The translations under genes and the position numbers were made by a program. This document shows, in pieces, positions 35,096-43,753 of a stretch of DNA of 64,000 nt. The stretch lies in assembly GCA_022822545.1 (NCBI GenBank), contig JAJEBE010000057.1, positions 157,671-221,670 on the forward strand, in the 5' to 3' direction. Numbering within the stretch: the first letter of the stretch is position 1; each line of letters begins with the position of its first letter. The notes beneath the pieces were generated by a model. The model did not search any database, was not told the DNA's origin, and saw only the letters and a list, made by a program, of their open reading frames with translations. Origin of the DNA: Anaerolineae bacterium. GTDB lineage: Bacteria > Chloroflexota > Anaerolineae > Aggregatilineales > Phototrophicaceae.

Positions 35096-35905
35096 ATGCC
35101 GTTTCCTGAAACCGAACGGGTCATATATAGAAAAAACCCCCTTCATCAGGTGATATGCCAATTGCGTTTTCCACCGATTCTGCGGATTGATACAGAGACC
35201 CCGGTTAAATTCCAAGAGCATGTTCGGCATACGTTTCCAGGATTCAGAATATCATACGACGAAACGATACATGAGTTGCCTGACGGAATTTTCCAGAGTC
35301 TTCCGTCTGACATGGCTAGCCTGCTTTCGCCAAAGAGTAATCCGAGATATCAGTTTTTGAGCAAGTCTGGGTCTTGGACAATCGCATTAACTCGAGATTT
35401 TGTTGCGCTGGACACAAAACGATATACACGATGGGAAGATTTTCGCGATTATGTTGTTCTTGTTTTAAACGCCTTAGATGAGGTTTACCGACCGTCGTAT
35501 CTTAGTAGAATAGGATTGCGTTACAGGAACATCATTGATCGTAAGGGGCTAGGTTTGGAAGACAGAGAGTGGCGAGACCTGATCGCGCCGTTTGTGCTTT
35601 CTCAACTTGCACAGACAGAGACGATGTCAGCAGTTGTTGAGCAGCAAGGGAAGACACTTCTGAAGCTTAACGACGATGGCGACATGGTCAGAATGGAATA
35701 TGGACAAGTTGTAGAGAAAGGCGGAGACCATTCCAACAAATTGTACATGTTGGATCACGACTTCTACACCAATTCAGAAACGGAGATTGAAGATGTCATT
35801 GCAAAACTCAATGATTACAATTCCCAAAATAGACGACTCTTCCGTTGGTGTATACGAGAACACCTTCATAAAGGAATGGAGCCAGAACCGACGGGAGGTG
35901 ACTAG
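35096..35905 (+). CDS. TIGR04255 family protein
   Basis: The 269-residue protein opens MPFPETERVIYRKNPLHQVI followed by CQLRFPPILRI, the diagnostic start of the sporadically distributed TIGR04255 family, and continues with DFVALDT, Y.RWEDF and YLSRIGLRYRN. Function is not established for the family. I chose ATG 35096 because this start is conserved. GC is about 45%, far below the roughly 60% of the flanks, suggesting horizontal acquisition. The next gene overlaps its 3' end by about 113 bp. Confidence 0.88.
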   Translation: MPFPETERVIYRKNPLHQVICQLRFPPILRIDTETPVKFQEHVRHTFPGFRISYDETIHELPDGIFQSLPSDMASLLSPKSNPRYQFLSKSGSWTIALTRDFVALDTKRYTRWEDFRDYVVLVLNALDEVYRPSYLSRIGLRYRNIIDRKGLGLEDREWRDLIAPFVLSQLAQTETMSAVVEQQGKTLLKLNDDGDMVRMEYGQVVEKGGDHSNKLYMLDHDFYTNSETEIEDVIAKLNDYNSQNRRLFRWCIREHLHKGMEPEPTGGD

Positions 35906-36323
35906 GGCTTCGTCAATAACCGTTCAAGATGTGGACCGTTCGGATACTCTCTACAGCAATACAGTCGATACGATGATTGACTATCTCAGGCGATGCTCGT
36001 TACAGTTGGTTGAAAGATATCAATACATTGAGCCAAGTCCGGACATTCTTCTTCTTCTCAAGCAGATTTCTATAGCAGTTATTGCTATTCGGGACATTCC
36101 TAAAGGCCACGTGGACAAGATTCTTGAATTGAATCAACTCTTGCCTAGCTTACAGCTAGACGGCGTCAATGAGCTAATTGAGACAACCGCAGACATTAGG
36201 GATTTATATTCCTATTTAGGTGGAGAGTTGTCCCCAACAACAGATACTAGATCCGTTGGCGGTAAGCTGGTTGGTCGGTTTGTCAGGCCAGAATTCTCTA
36301 TCCAATTTGATGAAGACGAATAG
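35793..36323 (+). CDS. Unknown protein overlapping the TIGR04255 gene
   Basis: The 176-residue frame starts at an ATG with GGAG 7 bp upstream, inside the TIGR04255 gene. It has low-GC codon use like its neighbours. Visible text (YSNTVDTMIDYLRRC, LLLLKQISIAVIAIRDIP) suggests an alpha-helical cytoplasmic protein; no motif is recognised. The long overlap implies translational coupling with the upstream gene. The first 38 codons overlap and could be shorter if a later start is used. Confidence 0.65.
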   Translation: MSLQNSMITIPKIDDSSVGVYENTFIKEWSQNRREVTRASSITVQDVDRSDTLYSNTVDTMIDYLRRCSLQLVERYQYIEPSPDILLLLKQISIAVIAIRDIPKGHVDKILELNQLLPSLQLDGVNELIETTADIRDLYSYLGGELSPTTDTRSVGGKLVGRFVRPEFSIQFDEDE

Positions 36324-36340
36324 AGTCTGCTTTATTCATT

Positions 36341-36961
36341 ATGAAGTATGTAAAGTCTGAACCTCTATCTGGATTACGACAGGGTGAACTGCTGTCTGAT
36401 GTGATCGAAACTGTATTGGACCTACAGTCAAGGTCGCAAGATTCTCCGAATTTCCTTGAGAAAATTCATCCATTCGCCTTTGTCGTGTCGCAGGATTGCG
36501 ACTTGGATTGGGACTTCACTGCTCGGCTTAGTCAACAGAAACTGGAAAGGCTACTGCCATGCGTACTGCTTTGCGAAGTGAAAATAGCAACGCTCCAGGC
36601 TCAGGAAATCGTGGATTTAGAAAAATCAAAAGACTCCACGAAATCGCGCCTGTGGTCACGGATAAAGATAAATAAAGACGAGCGATATCATTTCTTTGAA
36701 AAAGTCGAAAAGTGCCATGACTTGCAAGAAGAGGATGAGAGCATTGGTGAGTTGGTTGTTGACTTCAAACGATATTTCACTGTGCCGACGGACGAACTAT
36801 ACGTGCGCATCAAGTTTGGTGAAACAAGAAGACGGTGCCGGCTAGTTCACCCGTATTTAGAGCATTTCAGCAGTCGATTCGCATATTTTCAGAGTCGTGT
36901 GGCTTTGCCTGAAGATCATCTTAGCGATTCAAGCCGTGTCAAACGGCAAACCGATAAGTAA
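36341..36961 (+). CDS. Unknown protein with SQDCDLDWDF motif, third gene of the low-GC cassette
   Basis: The 206-residue protein begins MKYVKSEPLSGLRQGELLSD and has FVVSQDCDLDWDF near residue 50, followed by an alpha/beta region and RCRLVHPYLEHFSSRFAYF. A VxSQDCDL-like motif recurs in uncharacterised accessory-genome proteins, from general recollection only. It starts 17 bp after the preceding stop and shares its low GC, so the three genes form one acquired cassette. Confidence 0.7.
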   Translation: MKYVKSEPLSGLRQGELLSDVIETVLDLQSRSQDSPNFLEKIHPFAFVVSQDCDLDWDFTARLSQQKLERLLPCVLLCEVKIATLQAQEIVDLEKSKDSTKSRLWSRIKINKDERYHFFEKVEKCHDLQEEDESIGELVVDFKRYFTVPTDELYVRIKFGETRRRCRLVHPYLEHFSSRFAYFQSRVALPEDHLSDSSRVKRQTDK

Positions 36962-36972
36962 GAACTTTTGAC

Positions 36973-37995
36973 TCACACCGACTCCCGCGCCACCAGCGGG
37001 CAAGGCAGCGCCATCTGCACCGGCGCCATCGTCCGCCCCTGATTCTCGATCAAATACTGCGCCGCCCACTTGCCCATCTCGTAATGCGGCAGTTGCATGG
37101 TCGTCAACTGCGGCAGCAAGCCTTCGGCGATGTGGGCGATATTGTCATAACCGATCACGGCCACATCTCCCGGCACACGCAAGCCCAACTCAGCCAGGGC
37201 GCTATAGCAGTTCATCGCCACCTTGTCGTTGCCGCAGAATATGGCCGTCGGCGGCGCCGGCAGCGCCATCAGTTCCCGCGTATGGCGGTAATTCTCGCGC
37301 GGGGTCTGGTCCGAGAAGCGAACCAGCGCGTCCTCGTAGCATAGCCCATGGTCTTCCAGCGCTTGCTGATAACCGCGCAGCCGACCGTATATGGCGGGGA
37401 AGGGCGGCGTGACGCCCTCGGTCTCTTCCCAGAGATTGATGAATCCGATGCGCCGGTGTCCCGCGCCGAGCGCCGCTTTGGTCGCGTGGTAGCCGCCGTA
37501 AACTTCATCCGGAACCACCGATGGCGCCGAGCGATCTTCCAGGAAGCAATTCGCCAACACCGTGGGCAGGCCATCCAGGCCCGCCGGCAACCGCACCGGA
37601 CGATGATACATCGCCGCGTAGACAATCCCCTCCACGGCGCGCTCGCGGAAGACATCCACCGCTGCCTCGGCAAAACGCGAATTGCCGCCTGAATCAGCCA
37701 CCAGCAGCACCATGCGATGCGCCCAGGCCACATCTTGCGCGCCGCGGATGATATCGACCGCGTAGGGCGTGGTCGCCACATCATCGGTCAAGAATCCCAA
37801 GAGACCGGACGAGCCGCCGCGCAGGTGCCGCGCCGTCTGCGACGGGCGGTAATGCAGCGCCGCTATCGCCTGCTCGACGCGGCGTCGCTTCTCGTCGCTG
37901 ACGTAGGGATGATTGTTGAGCACGCGCGACACCGTTGTCGTGCCGACGCCGGCATATCTCGCGATTTCTTTTATGGTGACTTTCGCGTCGCCCAT
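36973..37995 (-). CDS. LacI-family transcriptional regulator of the sucrose/fructan locus
   Basis: The 340-residue protein has the N-terminal helix-turn-helix VTIKEIARYAGVGTTTVSRVLN and hinge YRPSQTARHLRGG, then a periplasmic-binding-protein-like sugar-sensing domain (IFCGNDKVAMNCYSAL, VIGYDNI). It is divergent from the GH32/ABC operon, and two operators lie in the shared region. It presumably represses that operon, and perhaps itself, until a sugar such as sucrose or fructose binds. Confidence 0.92.
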   Translation of the reverse strand: MGDAKVTIKEIARYAGVGTTTVSRVLNNHPYVSDEKRRRVEQAIAALHYRPSQTARHLRGGSSGLLGFLTDDVATTPYAVDIIRGAQDVAWAHRMVLLVADSGGNSRFAEAAVDVFRERAVEGIVYAAMYHRPVRLPAGLDGLPTVLANCFLEDRSAPSVVPDEVYGGYHATKAALGAGHRRIGFINLWEETEGVTPPFPAIYGRLRGYQQALEDHGLCYEDALVRFSDQTPRENYRHTRELMALPAPPTAIFCGNDKVAMNCYSALAELGLRVPGDVAVIGYDNIAHIAEGLLPQLTTMQLPHYEMGKWAAQYLIENQGRTMAPVQMALPCPLVARESV

Positions 37996-38050
37996 ATCTC
38001 TCTTCCGCGGTCGTCTTCGTCCATCAAGCCTGTCCCGGCAATATTGCCCC

Positions 38051-38078
38051 TTGCATTTTCGCCAATATCGACTATAAT
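38051..38078 (+). promoter_or_regulatory. Promoter of the GH32/sugar ABC operon
   Basis: TTGCAT at 38051-38056, a 16-bp spacer and TATAAT at 38073-38078. The first operator begins 7 bp after the -10, over the expected transcription start. Confidence 0.6.
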
Positions 38079-38084
38079 GTCATT

Positions 38085-38100
38085 ATGGTAACGATACCAT
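38085..38100. promoter_or_regulatory. LacI-type operator 1
   Basis: ATGGTA-ACGA-TACCAT is a perfect inverted repeat of the LacI-family type, covering the predicted transcription start of the GH32 operon. Binding here would block initiation. Confidence 0.65.
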
Positions 38101-38151
38101 ATAAGATATTCCAATACAATCGCGGATACACGTCTTATTTTGGCAGGAATC

Positions 38152-38165
38152 TGGCAACGTTACCA
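38152..38165. promoter_or_regulatory. LacI-type operator 2
   Basis: TGGCAACGTTACCA is a palindrome with one mismatch and shares the TGGTAACG/TACCA half-sites of operator 1, centred about 66 bp downstream. The pair could permit looping or roadblock repression. Confidence 0.6.
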
Positions 38166-38201
38166 TAAACAGCGAATGAATTGATCTTGGAATCGGATTT
38201 T

Positions 38202-39602
38202 ATGCTTAGAACGGCCAAGACCACTTTCAAAGAAGACATCCATCGTCCCCGTTATCACTTTCTGCCCGCCGCCAACTGGATGAACGACCCCAATGGCGTG
38301 ATCCACTGGGACGGACGCTATCATCTGTTTTTCCAATACAACCCCGACGGCGCCTACCACGCCAACATGCACTGGGGCCACGCGGTCAGCGATGATCTGG
38401 TGCATTGGCAGGAGTTGCCGGTCGCCATCGCGCCGACGCCGAACGCAGCCGATAGAGGCGGAATCTTCTCCGGCTGCATGGTGAACGACAACGGCGCGCC
38501 GGTCGCCATCTACACCGGCGTCAACGAGACCTATGATGTGCAGGTGCAGTGCCTCGCCGCGGGCAGCCCCGACCTCATGACTTGGGAGAAATATGCCGGC
38601 AATCCTGTTATCGGCGATGTCCCGGCCGAGCTGGGCCAGACGCGCGACTTCCGCGATCCCTTCGTCTGGCGCGGCGCTGACTGCTGGTACATGATCCTCG
38701 CCTCGCATATCGTCGGCGTCGGCGGCGCGGTCTTGCTTTACCGCTCCGGCGACTTGCGAGGTTGGCAATATCTGCATCCGCTTTTCATTGGCGATCGCGC
38801 GCGCAACGGCTTCAACTTTGAATGCCCCAATCTATTCCCGCTGGGCGACAAGTGGGTGTTGATCGTCTCGTCGCAGCCCGCCGCCCATACCCCCGGCACG
38901 ACGCTCTACTTCGTGGGCCGGCTGGAGAATGAGCGCTTCATCCCGGAATACGAAGACGTTTATGACGCCGGCTACAGCTACGCCAGCTTGTGTCATCAGG
39001 ACGATGCCGGGCGCCGCCTGATCTATTCCTGGATACGAGAAGGGCGGGGCAAAGACTTGCAGCGGCAGGCGGGCTGGACCGGCGTGCAAGCCATTCCGCG
39101 CGTCTTGAGCCTGGACGGGCGGAACCGGCTGATTAGCGCGCCCGTGCCGGAATTCGAGGCTCTGCGCGGGCGGCATCATCACTTCGCCGCTGGCGATCTG
39201 CCGGAGGCCGGCCTCTCGATCGAGACCTTGTCGCTCGATATAAGCGCCGTCTTGGCTACAGAGAAAGCGGCGCAGAGCGGCATCGAACTGACGTGCGGCG
39301 GCGCGGAATTGGCAATCATTTACGACTGCAACACATCGACGTTGCAGGTCCGGCGGCGTTATGAGCGGGAGGACCCGGAAATCGACAGCGATACGCATGG
39401 CATCGTCCATACGCTGGACAGCGGCGAAACGCTGGAACTGCGGGCGCTGGTTGATGGCTCGGTGCTTGAGGTCATCGCTAACGGGCGGACGCGCATCACC
39501 AGCCGCTTCTATCCCGCTGGCGCGGCGGGCGCTTGCCTGCGCGCGATTGCGCCGTCGTCAGTGATTTCGCTGGATATATGGCAGTTGTCAACAATCTGGT
39601 AA
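38202..39602 (+). CDS. GH32 sucrose/fructan hydrolase
   Basis: The 466-residue protein has the GH32 catalytic triad motifs: WMNDPNG (nucleophile Asp), FRDPFVW (RDP transition-state Asp) and FECPNLFPL (acid/base Glu in EC). The N-terminal five-bladed propeller and a C-terminal beta-sandwich fit the length. No signal peptide is present, so it acts in the cytoplasm on sucrose, sucrose-6-phosphate or short fructans imported by the adjacent transporter. I chose ATG 38202. It is the first gene of the LacI-controlled operon. Confidence 0.93.
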   Translation: MLRTAKTTFKEDIHRPRYHFLPAANWMNDPNGVIHWDGRYHLFFQYNPDGAYHANMHWGHAVSDDLVHWQELPVAIAPTPNAADRGGIFSGCMVNDNGAPVAIYTGVNETYDVQVQCLAAGSPDLMTWEKYAGNPVIGDVPAELGQTRDFRDPFVWRGADCWYMILASHIVGVGGAVLLYRSGDLRGWQYLHPLFIGDRARNGFNFECPNLFPLGDKWVLIVSSQPAAHTPGTTLYFVGRLENERFIPEYEDVYDAGYSYASLCHQDDAGRRLIYSWIREGRGKDLQRQAGWTGVQAIPRVLSLDGRNRLISAPVPEFEALRGRHHHFAAGDLPEAGLSIETLSLDISAVLATEKAAQSGIELTCGGAELAIIYDCNTSTLQVRRRYEREDPEIDSDTHGIVHTLDSGETLELRALVDGSVLEVIANGRTRITSRFYPAGAAGACLRAIAPSSVISLDIWQLSTIW

Positions 39603-39719
39603 ATCTGCCAGTTTGGAGAAGCACGAGTCAGGCGAGTGAAGGAGGTGCGCCACGGTTTGCGCGAAGAGTCAAACGAGTTTTCGGAAGCTAACGCATCTAG
39701 TTCAAACGAAGAGGGAAAA

Positions 39720-40988
39720 ATGAAAAAAGCACTATCCATCTCAATTCTCGTGATCATGTTGATCACATTTAGCGGGCTCGCGTCCGCGCAGACGGAGCTC
39801 AGCCTGTGGTATCACGGCGCTGGCAATGAAACCGAGCGCAGCATTTTGCTCGGCATCATCGACGACTTCAACGCTTCACAATCCGACTACACGGTCGTTC
39901 TGGAAGAATTCCCGCAGGAATCCTACAATTCGTCGATCGTGGCGGCGGCGCTGGCCGGCGACCTGCCCGATATCATTGATGTCGATGGTCCCGTCATGCC
40001 CGGTTGGGCTTGGGCTGGATACATGGTTCCGCTGCAACTTTCGGAAGGCGCGCTAGACGGCTTCCTGCCGGGCGCCATTGGCGAGTACAATGGCGAAGTT
40101 TATGCGGTTGGTCTATGGGATGCCGCCGTCTCCATTTATGCGCGTCGTTCGGTTCTGGAAGCCAATATGATTCGCATCCCGACGCTGGACGACCCCTGGA
40201 CTGGCGATGAGTTTGACGGCATCTTGGAGACTCTGCAAGCCACCGGCGAATTCGAGTACGCCCTTGACTTGGGCATGGCTTGGACCGGCGAATGGTATCC
40301 CTATGCCTTCTCGCCCTTCCTGCAGAGCTTCGGCGGCGACATGATCGACCGCTCGACCTATCTGACGGCTGAAGGCGTTCTGAATGGCGACGCAGGCGTC
40401 GCCTTCGGCAACTGGTGGCAGAGTCTCTTCGAGCGCGGTTTGGCGCCCGGCACATCGCAAGATGGCGCTGATCGTGAGACCGGTTTCATTGATGGCAAAT
40501 ACGCGCTGCAGTGGAACGGCAACTGGGCCGGTATCGGCGCGCTCGAGGCTGTCGGCGATGATTTGCTTTTCCTGCCAGCGCCCGATTTCGGCAGCGGTTC
40601 GACTATCGGCGCCGCTTCCTGGCAGTTTGGCATCTCCTCCAGCAGCGAAAACAAAGAGGGCGCCAACGCCTTTATCGAGTTCGCTATTCAGGACGAGTAC
40701 TTGGCGGCATTCAGCGATGGTATCGGCTTGATCCCGGCCACCGCTGGCGCAGCCGAAATGAGCCAGCACTATTCGATGGGCGGCGCGCTGGAAGTCTACT
40801 TCGGTCTCAGTGAAGCGCAGGCGCTCGTGCGTCCGGTGACGCCCGGTTACGCGACTCTGGCGCTTATCTTCGAGAAGGCGCTGGCGGATATCGCCAACGG
40901 CGCTGATGTTCAAGACACGCTCGACGCGGCTGTGGACGAAATCGATCAAGACATCGAAGACAACATGGGCTACGGCTTCGATATGTAA
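39720..40988 (+). CDS. Sugar ABC transporter substrate-binding protein
   Basis: The 422-residue protein has a signal peptide (MKKALSISILVIMLITF.. to about ASAQ) and the family 1 solute-binding fold: ELSLWYHGAGNETE, LPDIIDVDGP and YALQWNGNWA. AGAGGG precedes ATG 39720. Context with GH32 suggests sucrose or a fructo-oligosaccharide as ligand. It lacks an obvious lipobox cysteine after the signal, so it may be free or held by the permeases. Confidence 0.92.
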   Translation: MKKALSISILVIMLITFSGLASAQTELSLWYHGAGNETERSILLGIIDDFNASQSDYTVVLEEFPQESYNSSIVAAALAGDLPDIIDVDGPVMPGWAWAGYMVPLQLSEGALDGFLPGAIGEYNGEVYAVGLWDAAVSIYARRSVLEANMIRIPTLDDPWTGDEFDGILETLQATGEFEYALDLGMAWTGEWYPYAFSPFLQSFGGDMIDRSTYLTAEGVLNGDAGVAFGNWWQSLFERGLAPGTSQDGADRETGFIDGKYALQWNGNWAGIGALEAVGDDLLFLPAPDFGSGSTIGAASWQFGISSSSENKEGANAFIEFAIQDEYLAAFSDGIGLIPATAGAAEMSQHYSMGGALEVYFGLSEAQALVRPVTPGYATLALIFEKALADIANGADVQDTLDAAVDEIDQDIEDNMGYGFDM

Positions 40989-41012
40989 TCGAATCGTACC
41001 GATTCCAAAAAC

Positions 41013-41037
41013 GCGGGCGGCTCTCCGGGTCGCCCGC
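41013..41037. repeat. GCGGGCGG..CGCCCGC hairpin after the binding-protein gene
   Basis: A 7-bp GC-rich stem 25 bp after the stop and no T-run. It may attenuate transcription so that the binding protein is made in excess over the permeases, a common arrangement in sugar ABC operons. Confidence 0.5.
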
Positions 41038-41151
41038 GCCTCTGACTGTATTCGGCGAGGCAAGCACTCGCGCTCCCCCAGCAAGTATCGTTACTACGCA
41101 GTTTCCTCCGCAGACCGCTACCGTCTCCAGATAGTGATTTAGGATAGACTT

Positions 41152-42291
41152 ATGATTTCAGCAGCCACTGCCCGCAGAAACGCGCCGCTCTGGGTGCGTC
41201 TGCTTCTGCCAAAAGACGCGCCGCTCTATCAGCGCAACGACGCCGTCATGGGTTGGCTGATGGCATTCCCGGCGCTGCTGGTCTTGACCGTCTTTCTGGT
41301 CATTCCCTTCTTGATGGCCTTTGTTATCTCTTTCACCAACCAACGGCTCATCTCCCCCAACCCGGCCGAATGGGTCGGCTTGCGCAACTTCGAGCGCCTG
41401 CTGACCATCCGGCCCTTCACGCTGGAGCCGGAGCGCGATGAAAGCGGCGCTTTCGTTTATGATGACGACGGGAGCTTGAGCTATCCCCGCTTGCGCAATT
41501 TCACGCGCAACAACCCGGATTATCCGGATTTGGATGGCTTGCGCGAATTCACCTCTTGGCAAGCGGGCGAGAACCGCACCGTCATCCTGGCTGCGGATGT
41601 GGTCTTCCTGCGTGCTTTGATCAACACGCTGATCTTCGCCGCTGTGATCGCGCCCCTTCAAGGCGGTTTGGCGCTTCTGCTCGCCCTCTTGCTCAATCAG
41701 GCTTTGCCGTTTATCAACGTCTTCCGTTCGATCTACTTCGCGCCGGTGGTGGTCTCGATGGTGGTCGTTGCGCTGCTCTGGCGCTTTATCTACGATGGCA
41801 ATAACGGTCTGCTCAACACTATCTTGGGCATGATCACCTTCGGCAGTTTTCAACCGGTCGATTGGCTTGGCAATCCCTATACCGCTATGCCGGCGATGAT
41901 CGCCATGTCCGCCTGGCAAGCGGTCGGCTTCCACATGGTCATCTGGCTGGCCGGCTTGCAGACGATTCCCGTGAGCCTTTACGAGGCGGCTGGCTTGGAT
42001 GGCGCCGGCGCCTGGCAGAAGTTTCGCTATGTCACTTGGCCCGGCTTGCGCAATACGGCCGTCCTGGTGCTGATTGTCATCACGATTCAAGCAATGGGTT
42101 TGTTCATTCAAGTCGATGTGATGACCCGCGGCGGTCCCCTGGATACGACGCAATCGGTCGTCTATCAGGCGGTGCAGCGCGGCTATGGCAAGCAGGACAT
42201 GGCGGAAGGCGCCGCCATCTCCGTTATCCTTTTCGTCATTGTCTTCACCATCGCCATGGTGCAGCGATACCTGACGCGGGAAAGGAACTAG
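41152..42291 (+). CDS. Sugar ABC transporter permease, MalF type
   Basis: The 379-residue membrane protein has about six helices and the EAA loop EAAGLDGAGAWQKFRYVTWPGL that contacts the ATPase. It contains a large insertion between the first two helices (about residues 75-145), longer than in typical UgpA-like permeases. AGGAT precedes the ATG. It forms the translocation channel with the next gene product. The stop is 2 bp before the next start. Confidence 0.93.
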   Translation: MISAATARRNAPLWVRLLLPKDAPLYQRNDAVMGWLMAFPALLVLTVFLVIPFLMAFVISFTNQRLISPNPAEWVGLRNFERLLTIRPFTLEPERDESGAFVYDDDGSLSYPRLRNFTRNNPDYPDLDGLREFTSWQAGENRTVILAADVVFLRALINTLIFAAVIAPLQGGLALLLALLLNQALPFINVFRSIYFAPVVVSMVVVALLWRFIYDGNNGLLNTILGMITFGSFQPVDWLGNPYTAMPAMIAMSAWQAVGFHMVIWLAGLQTIPVSLYEAAGLDGAGAWQKFRYVTWPGLRNTAVLVLIVITIQAMGLFIQVDVMTRGGPLDTTQSVVYQAVQRGYGKQDMAEGAAISVILFVIVFTIAMVQRYLTRERN

Positions 42292-42293
42292 AC

Positions 42294-43175
42294 ATGAAGA
42301 CAATGAGCCTCGAGACGCGACAGAATCTGATCATCGGCTTGCGTTATGCCCTGCTGATCCTGATCTCGGCGATTTTTATCTTCCCCATCGTCTTCATGGT
42401 CGTATCGTCGCTGAAGCCGGATATTCAGCTTTTGCGAGATTCCGGCTCCTTGCGCGCATTCTTGCCGGTGGGAGACATCTCGCTCAACAACTACGCCGAC
42501 GCCTTTGAGCGGGTGCCAATGGTGCAATTCGCTTTCAACTCGATATTCACGACGGCGGTATCGGTCGGCGCCAGCCTCTGGCTTAATTCGATGGCGGCCT
42601 TCTCTTTCGCCTTCCTCAAGTGGCGCGGCAAAGCCATCGTGCTCTCGCTGATCATCGCCACCTTCATCGTGCCCTTCGAAGTTGTCGCCATCCCCATGCT
42701 GCTGATCGCGAATAATCTGCCCTGGATCGGTCCTAACGGCATCGAGATCGGCTGGCTCAACTCCTACCACGTGCAGATTATCCCATTCATCGCCGATTCG
42801 CTGGGCATCTTCCTCTTTTACCAGTATTTCCGTGATCTGCCGGATGAGCTGGTCGAAGCGGCGCGGATCGATGGCGCCAGCATATTTCAGATCTACGCCC
42901 GCATCATCATGCCTATCGCCGGTCCCATCCTGGCGACCGTCGCCATCCTTAAGTTCTTGACGATGTGGAACGCTTATCTCTGGCCGCTGATGACCATCCG
43001 CTCGGAAGAGTTGCGCCCGATCATGGTCGGCTTGCAATACTTCTTCCAGTTGAATACCGCCTGGGGCGAGATCATGGCCTATCTGTCGGTGGTGACGATT
43101 CCGGTGCTGATCTTCTATCTGGCGCTGCAGCGCGCTTTCATCGAGAGCATCGCCACTTCGGGCATCAAGGGCTGA
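42294..43175 (+). CDS. Sugar ABC transporter permease, MalG type
   Basis: The 293-residue membrane protein has six helices and the EAA loop EAARIDGASIFQIYARIIMPIAGP. The true start is ATG 42294 just after the upstream stop, although the frame is open far upstream inside the MalF-type gene. No ATPase gene follows, so a shared MsmK-type ATPase encoded elsewhere is expected. Confidence 0.93.
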   Translation: MKTMSLETRQNLIIGLRYALLILISAIFIFPIVFMVVSSLKPDIQLLRDSGSLRAFLPVGDISLNNYADAFERVPMVQFAFNSIFTTAVSVGASLWLNSMAAFSFAFLKWRGKAIVLSLIIATFIVPFEVVAIPMLLIANNLPWIGPNGIEIGWLNSYHVQIIPFIADSLGIFLFYQYFRDLPDELVEAARIDGASIFQIYARIIMPIAGPILATVAILKFLTMWNAYLWPLMTIRSEELRPIMVGLQYFFQLNTAWGEIMAYLSVVTIPVLIFYLALQRAFIESIATSGIKG

Positions 43176-43204
43176 ACTCCCCCCTTGGTTCCCGCGCGGC
43201 GCAA

Positions 43205-43753
43205 TCAACCGAAGATTCCCGCTCGCAGCTTTTCCATCTTGCCCGCCAGGTCCTCCAGATGCCCATACTCGTGCACGCAGAGGCCGCGGGCGGCATAGTA
43301 GACGGATTCTTTACGCTTCTTGCCTTCCGGCTGGGCAGTACGCTCCCACTGCGCCGGTGTCAGACCGCCCAGCACATTCAGCAGGGCCCGCCGGTTGAAG
43401 CTGAAATATGCAAACAAATCGGCTAGATCGAATGACTCGTAGCGCAGCAGTTTCCCCCACTGGCGCTCGGCGTGAATCCGCGCCATGAACGGTTCCTTTG
43501 CCGCAAGCGCATAATAGATCGGTATTGTGCCCCGCTCGGCGCAATAGATCAGGTGGGTTAGATCGCGCTTGAAGCTGCGCTCGCCTTCGCCTAAAGGGCG
43601 CGTCAAGGCCTCATCTGATAGGCCAGCGCTAAGGACACGCAGCCTGTCGGGCGTGGCGGCCAAAACATCAAGCGCAATTTCGATAAGTTCGCGGGATGCC
43701 GTGGTGGTCAAGCGCTTGTGCAGCGCTGCCTTGCTCACAGTTCCCCCGGCCAT
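43205..43753 (-). CDS. DinB-like (YfiT-type four-helix bundle) protein
   Basis: The 182-residue protein is helical, with spaced histidines in LTHLIYCAERG, FFAYFSFNRR-like and CVHEYGHLEDL segments, as in the DinB/YfiT metal-binding superfamily. Such proteins are thiol- or metal-dependent transferases, mostly uncharacterised. Although the frame continues upstream to 43990, the start must be ATG 43753: it overlaps the TGA of the deformylase gene (TGATG), so translation is coupled. Confidence 0.7.
   Translation of the reverse strand: MAGGTVSKAALHKRLTTTASRELIEIALDVLAATPDRLRVLSAGLSDEALTRPLGEGERSFKRDLTHLIYCAERGTIPIYYALAAKEPFMARIHAERQWGKLLRYESFDLADLFAYFSFNRRALLNVLGGLTPAQWERTAQPEGKKRKESVYYAARGLCVHEYGHLEDLAGKMEKLRAGIFG

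Noticed and set aside
41158..43208. Long antisense frames opposite the two sugar permease genes
   Set aside because: Charged, membrane-free text that is the complement of hydrophobic codons; the permeases carry EAA motifs.
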